Shown here piece after piece: positions 56,236-64,000 of a stretch of DNA of 64,000 nucleotides. The DNA is taken from positions 3,665,501-3,729,500 of the forward strand of contig NZ_CP083349.1 in the NCBI RefSeq assembly GCF_020035535.1, written 5' to 3'. The stretch comes from Ensifer adhaerens (GTDB lineage: Bacteria; Pseudomonadota; Alphaproteobacteria; Rhizobiales; Rhizobiaceae). Each line of letters starts with the position of its first letter. Within the stretch, counting starts at the first letter, position 1. The position numbers and the translations under genes were made by a program. The notes beneath the pieces are model-generated. The model was not told the origin of the DNA. It did no database searches and saw only the letters and a list, made by a program, of their open reading frames with translations.

Positions 56236-56553
56236 TCAGCCGGCAATTTCGATGTCGTAGACGAAAATGCCTGCGATGCCGCCTTCGGCCGCAGCGACGA
56301 TCTTGGCACCGGTCTTGCGGTGCTCCTCGTCCTCCAGATAGGTGTCGCGCGCCGCTGCGTCAGTGAAGTCGACGATGAAGCCTTCGGCAAAACCCTTGTC
56401 CATGCCCTCCTCCGGACTGACATTGGCTCCGATATGGGCGGCAACGAATCCCGGCAGCCGGGACTTCAGCGCAGCAATCTCCCCGAAGATCACCGCCTTC
56501 TCCTCGCCGGAAACTTCGGGACGGAAGCGGATGAAGACACAATGGCGGATCAT
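56236..56553 (-). CDS. Stress-responsive alpha/beta-barrel (Dabb) protein
   Basis: 105 residues with the dimeric Dabb ferredoxin-like fold: MIRHCVFIRFRPEVSGEEK at the start, and GFAEGFIVDFTDAAARDTYLEDEEHR. Dabb proteins range from plant stress proteins to cyclases; function not predictable. The ATG at 56553 lies eight bases after the GMC stop, and the gene abuts ttuD. Confidence 0.82.
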   Translation of the reverse strand: MIRHCVFIRFRPEVSGEEKAVIFGEIAALKSRLPGFVAAHIGANVSPEEGMDKGFAEGFIVDFTDAAARDTYLEDEEHRKTGAKIVAAAEGGIAGIFVYDIEIAG

Positions 56554-56561
56554 GGGGGACC

Positions 56562-58217
56562 TCAACGGATATCGGCGCGGGCGCGCGGGCGGCTGTCGTT
56601 GCGTTCGTGGGCGAAGATCGCCGGCGGCAGGGGCTGGCGCTCGCGGATGATATCGGCGCCCTTTTCGCCCATCATGATCGTCGGCCCATTGGTGTTGCAA
56701 GAGGGAACACGCGGCATCACCGAACTGTCGCAGACCCTGAGTCCTTCGAGGCCGTGCACCTTGAGATCGAGGCCAACGACCGCCGCGGAGTCCGTCCCCA
56801 TCTTGCAGGTACCGACAGGGTGATGGTCGGTCTTGGCGTTGGCGCAGCCGTATTCGAAGAACTGCTCGTCGCTCATGACCGAGTTGCCCGGCAGGCGCTC
56901 GGCCATCACGAAAGGCTTGAGTGCCGCCTGCTGCATGATCTCGCGGGCGAGCTTCAAGCCCTCGATCGACATCCTGCGGTCGTGCGGATCCTCCCAGTAA
57001 TTCGGGTCGATCAGCGGCGCCGCCGCCGGATCCGAAGAGGAAAGCCGCACGGTTCCGCGCGAGCGCGGGTGCAGATACGCGGAGTTAAGCGTCACGCCGG
57101 CATTCTTCAGCTTCTCGACGCCCGCCTCGATGCCGGAACCGAGACCGAGATGGAACTGGATATCCGGCGAGCGGGCATTGGGGTCGGCATACCAGAAGCC
57201 GCCGGTCTCGAACAGCGACGACGCCACCGGGCCTGAGCGGAAGAGAACATATTGCAGGCCCGCCCATAGCGTACGATGGAGTTTCGCCACGCCGTCATAG
57301 GTGTGATCGCCGGTGCATTCGGAGATGACGAAGAGATCGAGGTGATCCTGTAAATTGCCGCCAACGCCGGGCAGGTCGTGTTTCACCGAGACGCCCACCG
57401 ATTTCAGGTGATCGGCAGGCCCGATGCCGGACTGCAGCAGCAGCTTCGGCGATCCGATGGCGCCGGAGGAAACAAGCACCTCGCGTTCTGCCCGGATGAT
57501 CTCGCTGCCCTTGGCCGTGACAACCTCGACGCCGACGGCGCGGCTGCCCTCAAGCACGATTCGGGCGACCCGCGCGCCGGTTCGAACCGTCAGGTTGCGG
57601 CGCTCCTTGATCGGCGAGAGGTAGGCAAGCGACGCGCTTGACCGACGACGATTGCGCTGGGTTAGCTGGTAGAAGCCGACACCCGCCTGCTGGCGGCCGT
57701 TGAAATCGTGGTTGTAGGGAATGCCGAGTTCCTGGCCGGCGCGGATATAGGCATCGCAGATCGGCAGCGCCGCCGTGGGCATCGAGACACCGAGCGGCCC
57801 GCCATAGGCGTGGTAGTCGTCGGCAAAGCGCTGGTTGTCTTCCGAGCGTTTGAAATAGGGAAGCACACTGCGGTAGTCCCAGCCAGCGCAGCCGTCCTCG
57901 GAAGCCCAGAGGTCGTAGTCGGCAGCGTTGCCGCGGGTATAGAGCTGGGCATTGATCGACGAGCCGCCGCCGATGACCTTGGCCTGGGTATAGCGCAGCA
58001 CCCTGCCCTTCATGTGCTTCTGCGGCACCGTATGCCAGCCCCAACTTGCGACACCCTTGGTCATCTTGGCGAAGCCCGCCGGCATGTGAAACAGCGGGTT
58101 CCAGTCGCCGCCGCCGGCCTCCAGCAAAAGGACACGGACCGACGGATCCTCCGAAAGCCGATTGGCGAGAACGCAGCCGGCCGGGCCGGCGCCGGTGATG
58201 ATGTAGTCGTAGCTCAT
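56562..58217 (-). CDS. GMC-family FAD oxidoreductase (choline-dehydrogenase-like)
   Basis: 551 residues. FAD motif ITGAGPAGCVLANRL at the N-terminus, GMC signature GGSSINAQLYTRGNAADYD, and catalytic His in the C-terminal DHHPVGTCKMG. Close to BetA-type alcohol dehydrogenases, but no betB or betI is nearby, so choline is not supported. I start at the ATG at 58217 rather than the frame start at 58244. An 18-bp palindrome lies 26 bases upstream, suggesting its own promoter. Confidence 0.87.
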   Translation of the reverse strand: MSYDYIITGAGPAGCVLANRLSEDPSVRVLLLEAGGGDWNPLFHMPAGFAKMTKGVASWGWHTVPQKHMKGRVLRYTQAKVIGGGSSINAQLYTRGNAADYDLWASEDGCAGWDYRSVLPYFKRSEDNQRFADDYHAYGGPLGVSMPTAALPICDAYIRAGQELGIPYNHDFNGRQQAGVGFYQLTQRNRRRSSASLAYLSPIKERRNLTVRTGARVARIVLEGSRAVGVEVVTAKGSEIIRAEREVLVSSGAIGSPKLLLQSGIGPADHLKSVGVSVKHDLPGVGGNLQDHLDLFVISECTGDHTYDGVAKLHRTLWAGLQYVLFRSGPVASSLFETGGFWYADPNARSPDIQFHLGLGSGIEAGVEKLKNAGVTLNSAYLHPRSRGTVRLSSSDPAAAPLIDPNYWEDPHDRRMSIEGLKLAREIMQQAALKPFVMAERLPGNSVMSDEQFFEYGCANAKTDHHPVGTCKMGTDSAAVVGLDLKVHGLEGLRVCDSSVMPRVPSCNTNGPTIMMGEKGADIIRERQPLPPAIFAHERNDSRPRARADIR

Positions 58218-58242
58218 TCCCTGTCTTCCCTCCGCCGCCACC

Positions 58243-58260
58243 ATTTGGAACGTTCCAAAT
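58243..58260. promoter_or_regulatory. 18-bp perfect palindrome, candidate LacI/GalR-type operator
   Basis: ATTTGGAACGTTCCAAAT is identical to its reverse complement and has the central CpG typical of LacI-family operators. It is 26 bases upstream of the GMC start, where a repressor would block transcription. No LacI gene is in the window. Confidence 0.65.
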
Positions 58261-58322
58261 TTTCGACGTGTTCAATTCAAACTTGCTCGTTTCGGCGCGC
58301 CGTAGTTTCCTTCGCGGTATTC

Positions 58323-59102
58323 CTAGAGCCGGCCGATCGAAAGGCCGCCATCCGCCTGGATGACCGAGCCCGTCGCAAAACCGAATTTGCCACCGGCGAG
58401 ACCGGCCACCATGTTGCCGATATCCTCAGGCTCGCCCCAGCGTCGCATCGGCACCAGCCCGCCATCGATCAAAGCATCGTATTTCGCCGAGACGCCGGCG
58501 GTCATGTCGGAACGGATGATGCCCGGCCGGATCTCGAAAACCGAAATGCCGGTATTGGCGAGCCGCAGCGCGAGCCCCTGGCTGAAGGCGGCAAGGCCGG
58601 CCTTGGTCATGCAATAGTCGAGACGCTCGGGCGAGGTCATCGTCGCAGAAACCGAGGTGATGTTGATGATCGACCGCGGCGCCGCATCGGCCGGATCGGT
58701 CAGCATCGAGACGAGTACGGCCTGGGTAAAGAACACCGTGCCGCGCAGGTTGGTGGCGACGATCGTGTCGAAATTCTCCGGCAGCAGGTCGAGGAAATCG
58801 CCCCGCACCACCGAGGCGATGCCGGCGTTATTGACAAGGCAGCGGATTGGGCCAAGCTCGGCGCGGACACGCTCGACGGTCGCCGCATGGCCGCTGACAT
58901 CGGCCAGATTCGCCTCGATGTAGATAGCCCGTCCGTGGTCGCCGGAAAGTTCCGATAGCGTCTGGGTGGTCGTCGCATCTGCCGTCCCGAGGCCGGTGAT
59001 CGCGATGTCGAAGCCTTCGCGGGCGAGCGCGCGGGCAACGCCAAGGCCGATGCCGCGGCGGCCGCCGGTGACGATGGCGACGGGACGCGTCGATGACGTC
59101 AT
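58323..59102 (-). CDS. Short-chain dehydrogenase/reductase
   Basis: 259 residues. Cofactor motif TGGRRGIGLG, NNAG, catalytic Ser (NITSVSAT) and Y-C-M-T-K. The ATG at 59102 overlaps the stop of the upstream GMC gene by four bases. FabG-like sequence; given the neighbours, it probably oxidises or reduces a sugar- or polyol-derived carbonyl. 105 bases separate it from the next GMC gene. Confidence 0.9.
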   Translation of the reverse strand: MTSSTRPVAIVTGGRRGIGLGVARALAREGFDIAITGLGTADATTTQTLSELSGDHGRAIYIEANLADVSGHAATVERVRAELGPIRCLVNNAGIASVVRGDFLDLLPENFDTIVATNLRGTVFFTQAVLVSMLTDPADAAPRSIINITSVSATMTSPERLDYCMTKAGLAAFSQGLALRLANTGISVFEIRPGIIRSDMTAGVSAKYDALIDGGLVPMRRWGEPEDIGNMVAGLAGGKFGFATGSVIQADGGLSIGRL

Positions 59103-60598
59103 GATCGGATCTCCTTCGCGAGGATATGGTCGGCGACCCTGAGCGCCTGGGCCGCGACCGTCAGCGCCGGATTGACGGCAGCGGATGTCGGCAGGCAGCC
59201 GGCGTCGACGACGAAAAGGTTCGGGTGGTCGAAGGCGCGGCAGTAGATGTCGAGCGGCGCGTCCTTCGGGTCTTTGCCCATTCGCACCGTTCCGCACTGG
59301 TGTGACGGCGTACGCTTGTCGAAGGGCTGAGAGAGCACGATCGGGTAGCCAGCAGCCTTGAAATGCGCGCGCATTTTCGCTTCGAGCCCGGATAGCGCCT
59401 CCATGTTGGAGCGCCGCCACTGCATGATGATGCCCTTGCCGTCGACCATGATGCGGCTTTCCGGGTTGGGCAGGTCCTCCGTCATCATGTACCAGTCGAC
59501 CGCATGACCGGCCATGAAGTCGAAGGCTAAGCGTGGCGCCCAGACGGGCGCATTGGCCTTCAGAATGTCAGCATTGATCTTGCCGAGCAGTTGCACATTG
59601 CCGAGCGGCAGGCCGTCCCGGCCGCCGGTCAGGTAATAATCGTTCAGCATCAGCGTCTTCTGGTAGACGCTGTCATTGCGCTTGAACGGATTGATCGCCA
59701 GCATTGCACTGCAATTGTGGTTCATGAAGTTGCGGCCGACCTGGTCGGAGGCGTTCGCCAGTCCCTTGCCGTCGCCGGAGCGCAAGAGGATCGCAGCCGA
59801 GTTGATCGCGCCCGCCGACAGGATCACCAGTTTCGGCGACAGCTTCTTCTTCTCGCCCCTGTGGGTGTAGTGGATCGCCTCGATCCGGCCGCCAGGTCCC
59901 GCCTCCAGCGTGTCGACATGCGCCGAGGTGATCAGCTCGATATTGGGGTCCTTCAGTGCGAAAGCGAGCGATGCGGTCTCGGCATCCCTCTTGCCGTTGC
60001 CGGTATTCGGGAACCCGTCCCAAGGCGTGCGCCCGCCGGCCAGCCAGGTATCGATGTCGACGCCGAGCGGCAGCGTTGCCGGATGTAATCCCTGCGCCTT
60101 CAACTCGGCGCGGGCGCGGGCAATGGCTGGCTCGTCCGGCACCGGGCCATGTGGGTAGGAAGCGCTGTGGAACGGCTCGGTCGGGTCGTCGCCCAACTCT
60201 CCGCGCACTGCGAACAGCTGCTCGGCCTTGCCGTACCACGGCTCCAGCTCCTCGTAAGGGAAAGGCCACGCCGGTGAAACGCCGCCGAGATGCTGCATCT
60301 CGGTAAAATCCTCGGCACGGTAGCGCAGGAGCACCGCACCGAAGAGCTTGGAATTGCCGCCGACGAAATAGAAGTTTCCCGGATTGAACTCGGTGCCATC
60401 AGGCTCGCGCCACATCTCCTTTGGCCGGAAGTGTCCCTTGACGAAGATCGAACTGTAGCTGCGCGCCTCCGGTGTATCGGGCAGGCGCTCGCCGCGCTCA
60501 AGGATGGTGATGCGGGCGCCGGAGCAGGCGAGCCCCGCCGCAAGCGTGGAGCCGCCGATCCCCGAGCCGATGATGACGATGTCCGGCTGCTCCTGCAT
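59099..60598 (-). CDS. GMC-family FAD oxidoreductase (second)
   Basis: 499 residues. IVIIGSGIGGSTLAAGLA binds FAD; SHQCGTVRMG and VVDAGCLPTSAAVNPALTVAAQALRVADHI form the C-terminal signature region. Not close to the other GMC protein in the window. It begins six bases after the ABC ATPase gene and overlaps the SDR gene, so it belongs to the transporter operon. Substrate is probably the imported carbohydrate or alcohol. Confidence 0.87.
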   Translation of the reverse strand: MQEQPDIVIIGSGIGGSTLAAGLACSGARITILERGERLPDTPEARSYSSIFVKGHFRPKEMWREPDGTEFNPGNFYFVGGNSKLFGAVLLRYRAEDFTEMQHLGGVSPAWPFPYEELEPWYGKAEQLFAVRGELGDDPTEPFHSASYPHGPVPDEPAIARARAELKAQGLHPATLPLGVDIDTWLAGGRTPWDGFPNTGNGKRDAETASLAFALKDPNIELITSAHVDTLEAGPGGRIEAIHYTHRGEKKKLSPKLVILSAGAINSAAILLRSGDGKGLANASDQVGRNFMNHNCSAMLAINPFKRNDSVYQKTLMLNDYYLTGGRDGLPLGNVQLLGKINADILKANAPVWAPRLAFDFMAGHAVDWYMMTEDLPNPESRIMVDGKGIIMQWRRSNMEALSGLEAKMRAHFKAAGYPIVLSQPFDKRTPSHQCGTVRMGKDPKDAPLDIYCRAFDHPNLFVVDAGCLPTSAAVNPALTVAAQALRVADHILAKEIRS

Positions 60599-60604
60599 CG
60601 TTCG

Positions 60605-61720
60605 TTACGCGATCCGCTGCTGGCTCTGCGGGTCAAAGAACACCGCCTTGTCGAGATTGAAGGCAAGCCGCGACGTCTGGCCGGGCGCGATGCGAGCGTC
60701 GGCCCTGAGCCGCGCAACGATTTCCTTGCCGCCGAGACGGGTGACCGCAAAGGTATCGGAGCCGGCCGGCTCCACCACCTCGATCAGGCATTCGCCCTCG
60801 GCGACCACTTTCGCATTGCGGTCGGCGCCGTCAGGATCGGTCAGCGCTTCCGGACGGATGCCGAAGATCACGTCCTTGCCGGCATAGGCCGAAAGCGCGC
60901 CATTGGCCTGCGGCACCGCAAGCTTCAGCGGTTCGGAATTGGGGCGTGCCAGCGTGACCGCAATGTCAGCGCCACTCTTTTCGATCCGTGCGGTCAGAAG
61001 GTTCATCGCCGGCGACCCCATGAAGTCGGCGACGAACATGTTGGCCGGGTTGTTGTAGATCTCGGCCGGTGTTCCGAACTGCTGAAGCACGCCATCCTTG
61101 AGGACCGCGATCTTGGTCGCCAGCGTCATCGCTTCGATCTGGTCGTGGGTGACGTAGACGATCGTCGTCTTCATGCGGTTGTGCAGCCGCTTGATTTCGG
61201 TGCGCATGTCGACGCGCAGCTTGGCATCAAGGTTGGAGAGCGGCTCGTCGAACAGGAAGACCTGCGGGTTGCGCACGAGTGCACGGCCCATGGCGACGCG
61301 TTGGCGCTGGCCGCCGGAGAGCTGACTCGGCTTGCGGTCGAGCAGATGCCCGATCTGCAGCATTTCCGAGACCTGCTTGATCGCCTTTTCGCGCTCCTCC
61401 TTCGGCACGCCGCGGATTTCCATGCCGAAGGCGATGTTTCCGGCGACCGTCATGTTCGGATAGAGCGCGTAGGACTGGAACACCATGGCGATATCGCGCT
61501 TCGACGGATGCAGATCGGCAACCGAGCGGCCGTTGATGGCAATCTCGCCTGACGTGATCGGCTCAAGACCGGCGATGGTGTTGAGAAGCGTGGACTTGCC
61601 GCAGCCGGACGGACCGACGAGCACGAGGAAACCGCCCTTTTCGATCTCCAGATTGATGTCCTTCAGGATCTCAAGCGAGCCATAGGATTTGCGCAGGTTG
61701 CTGATTTTCAAGAAAGACAT
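60605..61720 (-). CDS. Carbohydrate ABC transporter ATP-binding protein (UgpC/MsmK type)
   Basis: 371 residues. Walker A GPSGCGKST near 36-44, Q-loop MVFQSYALYPNMTV, signature LSGGQRQRVAMGRALVR, Walker B VFLFDEPLSNLDAKLR, and a C-terminal TOBE/OB regulatory domain (IFGIRPEAL). Belongs to the CUT1 sugar importer group. The ATG has AAGGAT upstream. Confidence 0.94.
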   Translation of the reverse strand: MSFLKISNLRKSYGSLEILKDINLEIEKGGFLVLVGPSGCGKSTLLNTIAGLEPITSGEIAINGRSVADLHPSKRDIAMVFQSYALYPNMTVAGNIAFGMEIRGVPKEEREKAIKQVSEMLQIGHLLDRKPSQLSGGQRQRVAMGRALVRNPQVFLFDEPLSNLDAKLRVDMRTEIKRLHNRMKTTIVYVTHDQIEAMTLATKIAVLKDGVLQQFGTPAEIYNNPANMFVADFMGSPAMNLLTARIEKSGADIAVTLARPNSEPLKLAVPQANGALSAYAGKDVIFGIRPEALTDPDGADRNAKVVAEGECLIEVVEPAGSDTFAVTRLGGKEIVARLRADARIAPGQTSRLAFNLDKAVFFDPQSQQRIA

Positions 61721-61724
61721 GAGC

Positions 61725-62606
61725 TTATCCTTTCACGGCGCCCGACATCAGGCCGCGAACGAAGTAGCGACCGGACACGATATAGACGATGAGCGTTGGC
61801 AGGGCGGCGAGGATCGCGCCCGCGAAGTGAACATTGTATTCCTTGACGCCTGTCGAGGACGAAACGAGGTTGTTGAGGGCAACCGTCATCGGCGTCGAAT
61901 AGGGGCCGGAGAAGGACGCTCCGAACAGGAAGTCGTTCCAGATGTTGGTGAACTGCCAGATGACCGAGACGACGATGATCGGACCAGACGACGGCAACAG
62001 GATGCGCCAGAAGATCTGGAAGAAGCTGGCGCCGTCGATCTGCGCCGCACGCACCAGTTCGGTCGGGAAGGCCTCGTAGTAGTTGCGGAAGTAGAGCGTC
62101 GTGAAGCCGATGCCGTAGATGACATGGACGAAGATCAGGCCCCAGATCGAACCGGCAATCCCAAGGATGCCAAGGATGCGCGCCATCGGGATGAGCACGA
62201 TCTGGAACGGGATGAAGCACGAGAGAAGCAGCATGCCGAAGAAGATGTTGGCACCCGGAAAGCGCCACTTCGTCAGCACGTAACCGTTGAGTGCGCCGAT
62301 GATCGTCGAGATCGCCACGGCCGGAACGACCATCAGGATCGAGTTGATGAAGAAAGGTTTGAGGCCGGTTGGCTGCACGCCGATCTGCGCCGTCGACCAG
62401 GCCTGAAGCCAGGGCTCGATCGTAAAGGTCTGCGGCAGGTTAAGCATGCCGCCCTGGCGGATCTCGTCGAGCGGCTTCACCGAGTTCACCAGCATCACGT
62501 AGAGCGGCAGCAGCGAATAGAGCGCAAAGAGGATCAGCGCGGTATAGATCAACGCGCGGGTGAGGCGGTTGTGCGAGATGATGTTGTCTGGGCTCGGAGC
62601 GCTCAT
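61725..62606 (-). CDS. Carbohydrate ABC transporter permease (MalG type)
   Basis: 293 residues, six helices, EAA loop EAFPTELVRAAQIDGASFFQIFWRILLP. ATG at 62606 overlaps the stop of the MalF-type gene by one base. Four bases from the ATPase gene. Confidence 0.92.
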   Translation of the reverse strand: MSAPSPDNIISHNRLTRALIYTALILFALYSLLPLYVMLVNSVKPLDEIRQGGMLNLPQTFTIEPWLQAWSTAQIGVQPTGLKPFFINSILMVVPAVAISTIIGALNGYVLTKWRFPGANIFFGMLLLSCFIPFQIVLIPMARILGILGIAGSIWGLIFVHVIYGIGFTTLYFRNYYEAFPTELVRAAQIDGASFFQIFWRILLPSSGPIIVVSVIWQFTNIWNDFLFGASFSGPYSTPMTVALNNLVSSSTGVKEYNVHFAGAILAALPTLIVYIVSGRYFVRGLMSGAVKG

Positions 62607-63484
62607 CAGCGTTTTGCTCCCCGGATTTCGGAATAGAGATAGGGCACGATGATCGAGAAGATCATCACCAGCATGATGATCGCCGAGGACGCGCCGATGC
62701 CCATCTGGTTGCGGGTGAAGGTGTAGGAATACATGAATGTCGCCGGCAGTTCGGTCGCCTGGCCCGGGCCGCCGCCGGTGAGCGCGATGATCAGGTCGTA
62801 GGCCTTGATCGCCAGATGCGCGAGCACCACGAAGGCCGATAGGAACACCGGCCGCATCAATGGAATGATGATCCGGCGATAGATCGTCGAGGTCTTGGCG
62901 CCGTCGATCTGCGCCGCCTTGATGATCTCGTTGTCGACGCCGCGAAGGCCGGCCAGGAACATCGCCATGATGAAGCCGGTCGATTGCCAGACGGCAGCAA
63001 TGACAACGCAGTAGATCGCGTAGTTGCGATCCTTGATCCAGTTGAACGAGAAGCTCTCCCAGCCCCAGAGGTGCATGGTGTTCTCAAGGCCGATGCCGGG
63101 ATCGAGGAACCACTTCCAGGCCGTACCCGTAACGATGAAGGAAAGCGCCATCGGATAGAGATAGATCGGCCGCAGGAACCCTTCGGCGCGGATCTTCTGG
63201 TCGAGCAGGATCGCGAGCCCGAGGCCAAGCACGGAACAGATGGCGATGTAGAGCGCGGCGAAGATTGCCAGGTTGCTCACCGCCCGCCACCAGTGCGGCA
63301 GCGCCCACAGCTTCGCATAATTGCTCAAACCGACGAAATTGTAGGACGGCAGCATCTTGCTGTCCGTCATCGACAGAAAGCCGGTATAGGCAATGAAACC
63401 ATAGACAAAGATCAGGACGATAAGGAAGCTCGGGGCAAGGACCAGCTTCGGTATCAGGTCCTGCAGACGACTGCGGCTATCCAT
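62606..63484 (-). CDS. Carbohydrate ABC transporter permease (MalF type)
   Basis: 292 residues, six helices, EAA loop GVDNEIIKAAQIDGAKTSTIYRRIIIPLMRP. Together with the MalG-type protein it forms the channel. The upstream gap of 275 bases to the binding protein contains a long stem-loop. Confidence 0.92.
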   Translation of the reverse strand: MDSRSRLQDLIPKLVLAPSFLIVLIFVYGFIAYTGFLSMTDSKMLPSYNFVGLSNYAKLWALPHWWRAVSNLAIFAALYIAICSVLGLGLAILLDQKIRAEGFLRPIYLYPMALSFIVTGTAWKWFLDPGIGLENTMHLWGWESFSFNWIKDRNYAIYCVVIAAVWQSTGFIMAMFLAGLRGVDNEIIKAAQIDGAKTSTIYRRIIIPLMRPVFLSAFVVLAHLAIKAYDLIIALTGGGPGQATELPATFMYSYTFTRNQMGIGASSAIIMLVMIFSIIVPYLYSEIRGAKR

Positions 63485-63688
63485 GAACGTTCACCACTTC
63501 TGGCGCGGCCGTCGGGAAATCCCCTATATCGGCATCCGCGCGAGGTTCTGGGTATCAAAGCGCCCTTCCCCGCGTCCCATTGGCCACGGCGGTTCGACGG
63601 CGCTTGCATGTCGGAATGGGTGTCCGGGGCGCCTGGCAGCGCCGCGCGTCTCTCAAGACGCGCTAAGGTCGCTTCAACACTTAAGTTG

Positions 63689-63737
63689 CTGCATAATTTT
63701 GTCCTCAAATCCAATGCGGATTTAAGGAATTATGCAG
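63689..63737 (-). repeat. Long intercistronic stem-loop between binding-protein and permease genes
   Basis: CTGCATAATT (63689-63698) pairs with AATTATGCAG (63728-63737); after a four-base bulge, CCT and AAATCC pair with AGG and GGATTT, with one C-A mismatch and a five-base AATGC loop. It is 22 bases after the binding-protein stop. No U tract follows; likely mRNA stabiliser or attenuator. Confidence 0.6.
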
Positions 63738-63759
63738 TACGCGCCCCGGAACGGGCCCG

Positions 63760-64000
63760 TTACTTCGCGGCCTCGACGGCCGAGACCAGTTCCTTGACGG
63801 CCTCTTCGGACGTCAGTTCGCCGTTGAACTCACGCGTCACGACGTCGTAGATCGCGTTCTTGACGGCAGCCGGGTTTGCATGGCCATGGGCCATGGAGCC
63901 GAAGAGCTTGCCGTTGCTGTTGGCTTCGGCCAAGTCCTTGATGCCCTTCTTGCCGCAAGCGTCGAAGGCCGTGTCAGGAACGTCGGTGCGGGCCGGGACC
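63760..64000 (-). CDS. Carbohydrate ABC transporter substrate-binding protein (5' partial)
   Basis: The last 80 codons of a family 1 sugar-binding protein run to a TAA at 63762-63760: [24 protein letters not shown]...[35 protein letters not shown]. The stop and reading direction are clear, but the signal peptide and most of the protein lie beyond the window. First gene of the transporter operon. Ligand unknown. Confidence 0.88.
   Translation of the reverse strand, partial: VPARTDVPDTAFDACGKKGIKDLAEANSNGKLFGSMAHGHANPAAVKNAIYDVVTREFNGELTSEEAVKELVSAVEAAK

Noticed and set aside
1..64000. tRNA, rRNA, CRISPR array, insertion sequence or prophage
   Set aside because: No cloverleaf-like segment, regularly spaced repeat array, transposase or integrase was seen; gene content is typical core chromosome.

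Overview
The window is a GC-rich chromosomal segment of a fast-growing rhizobium, most likely a Sinorhizobium/Ensifer species. This rests on recognisable proteins (RpoH2, ExpR, NdvA, NdvB, PhaR, AatB) and on a gene order, pyc-expR-ndvA and ndvB to an aatB-type aminotransferase, that I recall from Sinorhizobium meliloti. Almost all of it is intact core-genome coding sequence. I see no phage, transposase, CRISPR array, rRNA or tRNA gene.

Layout. 1-3281: thiamine ABC transporter thiBPQ, with thiB cut by the window edge. 3.5-8.5 kb: an M48 lipoprotein peptidase, then rpoH2, carD and fdxA on the minus strand, with an extracytoplasmic-sigma-type promoter before rpoH2. 8.1-12.2 kb: an S4-domain protein co-transcribed with a SUV3-like RNA helicase, preceded by a 0.6 kb gene-free stretch packed with GANTC (CcrM-type) sites. 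12.3-15.4 kb: the polyhydroxybutyrate cluster phbA, a small exported protein, phbB, and divergent phaR. 15.4-24.7 kb: housekeeping genes (rpmF, a GST, a 2H-phosphoesterase-like protein, mtgA, ispA, hisC, a LysE-type exporter, ispG, an MFS permease, a glyoxalase-fold protein). 24.6-28.0 kb: a DeoR regulator divergent from a polar amino-acid ABC transporter. 28.1-36.5 kb: pyc, expR, ndvA, a second LysE exporter and opgC. 36.9-45.5 kb: the giant cyclic beta-glucan synthase gene ndvB.

45.9-52.5 kb: a LysR regulator divergent from hglS, a D-2-hydroxyglutarate-type dehydrogenase gene, amaB and aatB. Read together these encode the lower lysine/2-aminoadipate route to 2-oxoglutarate. 52.8-54.8 kb: an XRE-cupin regulator and a beta-alanine:pyruvate-type aminotransferase gene. 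55-64 kb: a minus-strand catabolic block with a carbohydrate ABC transporter, two GMC oxidoreductases, an SDR, a Dabb protein and glycerate kinase; substrate unknown.

The most unusual non-coding signals are the GANTC cluster at 11757-12166, an 18-bp perfect palindrome before the GMC-Dabb-ttuD genes, 13-bp tandem operator-like repeats before the deoR gene, a composite palindromic mosaic element at 52573-52795, and a 68-bp dispersed repeat present twice.
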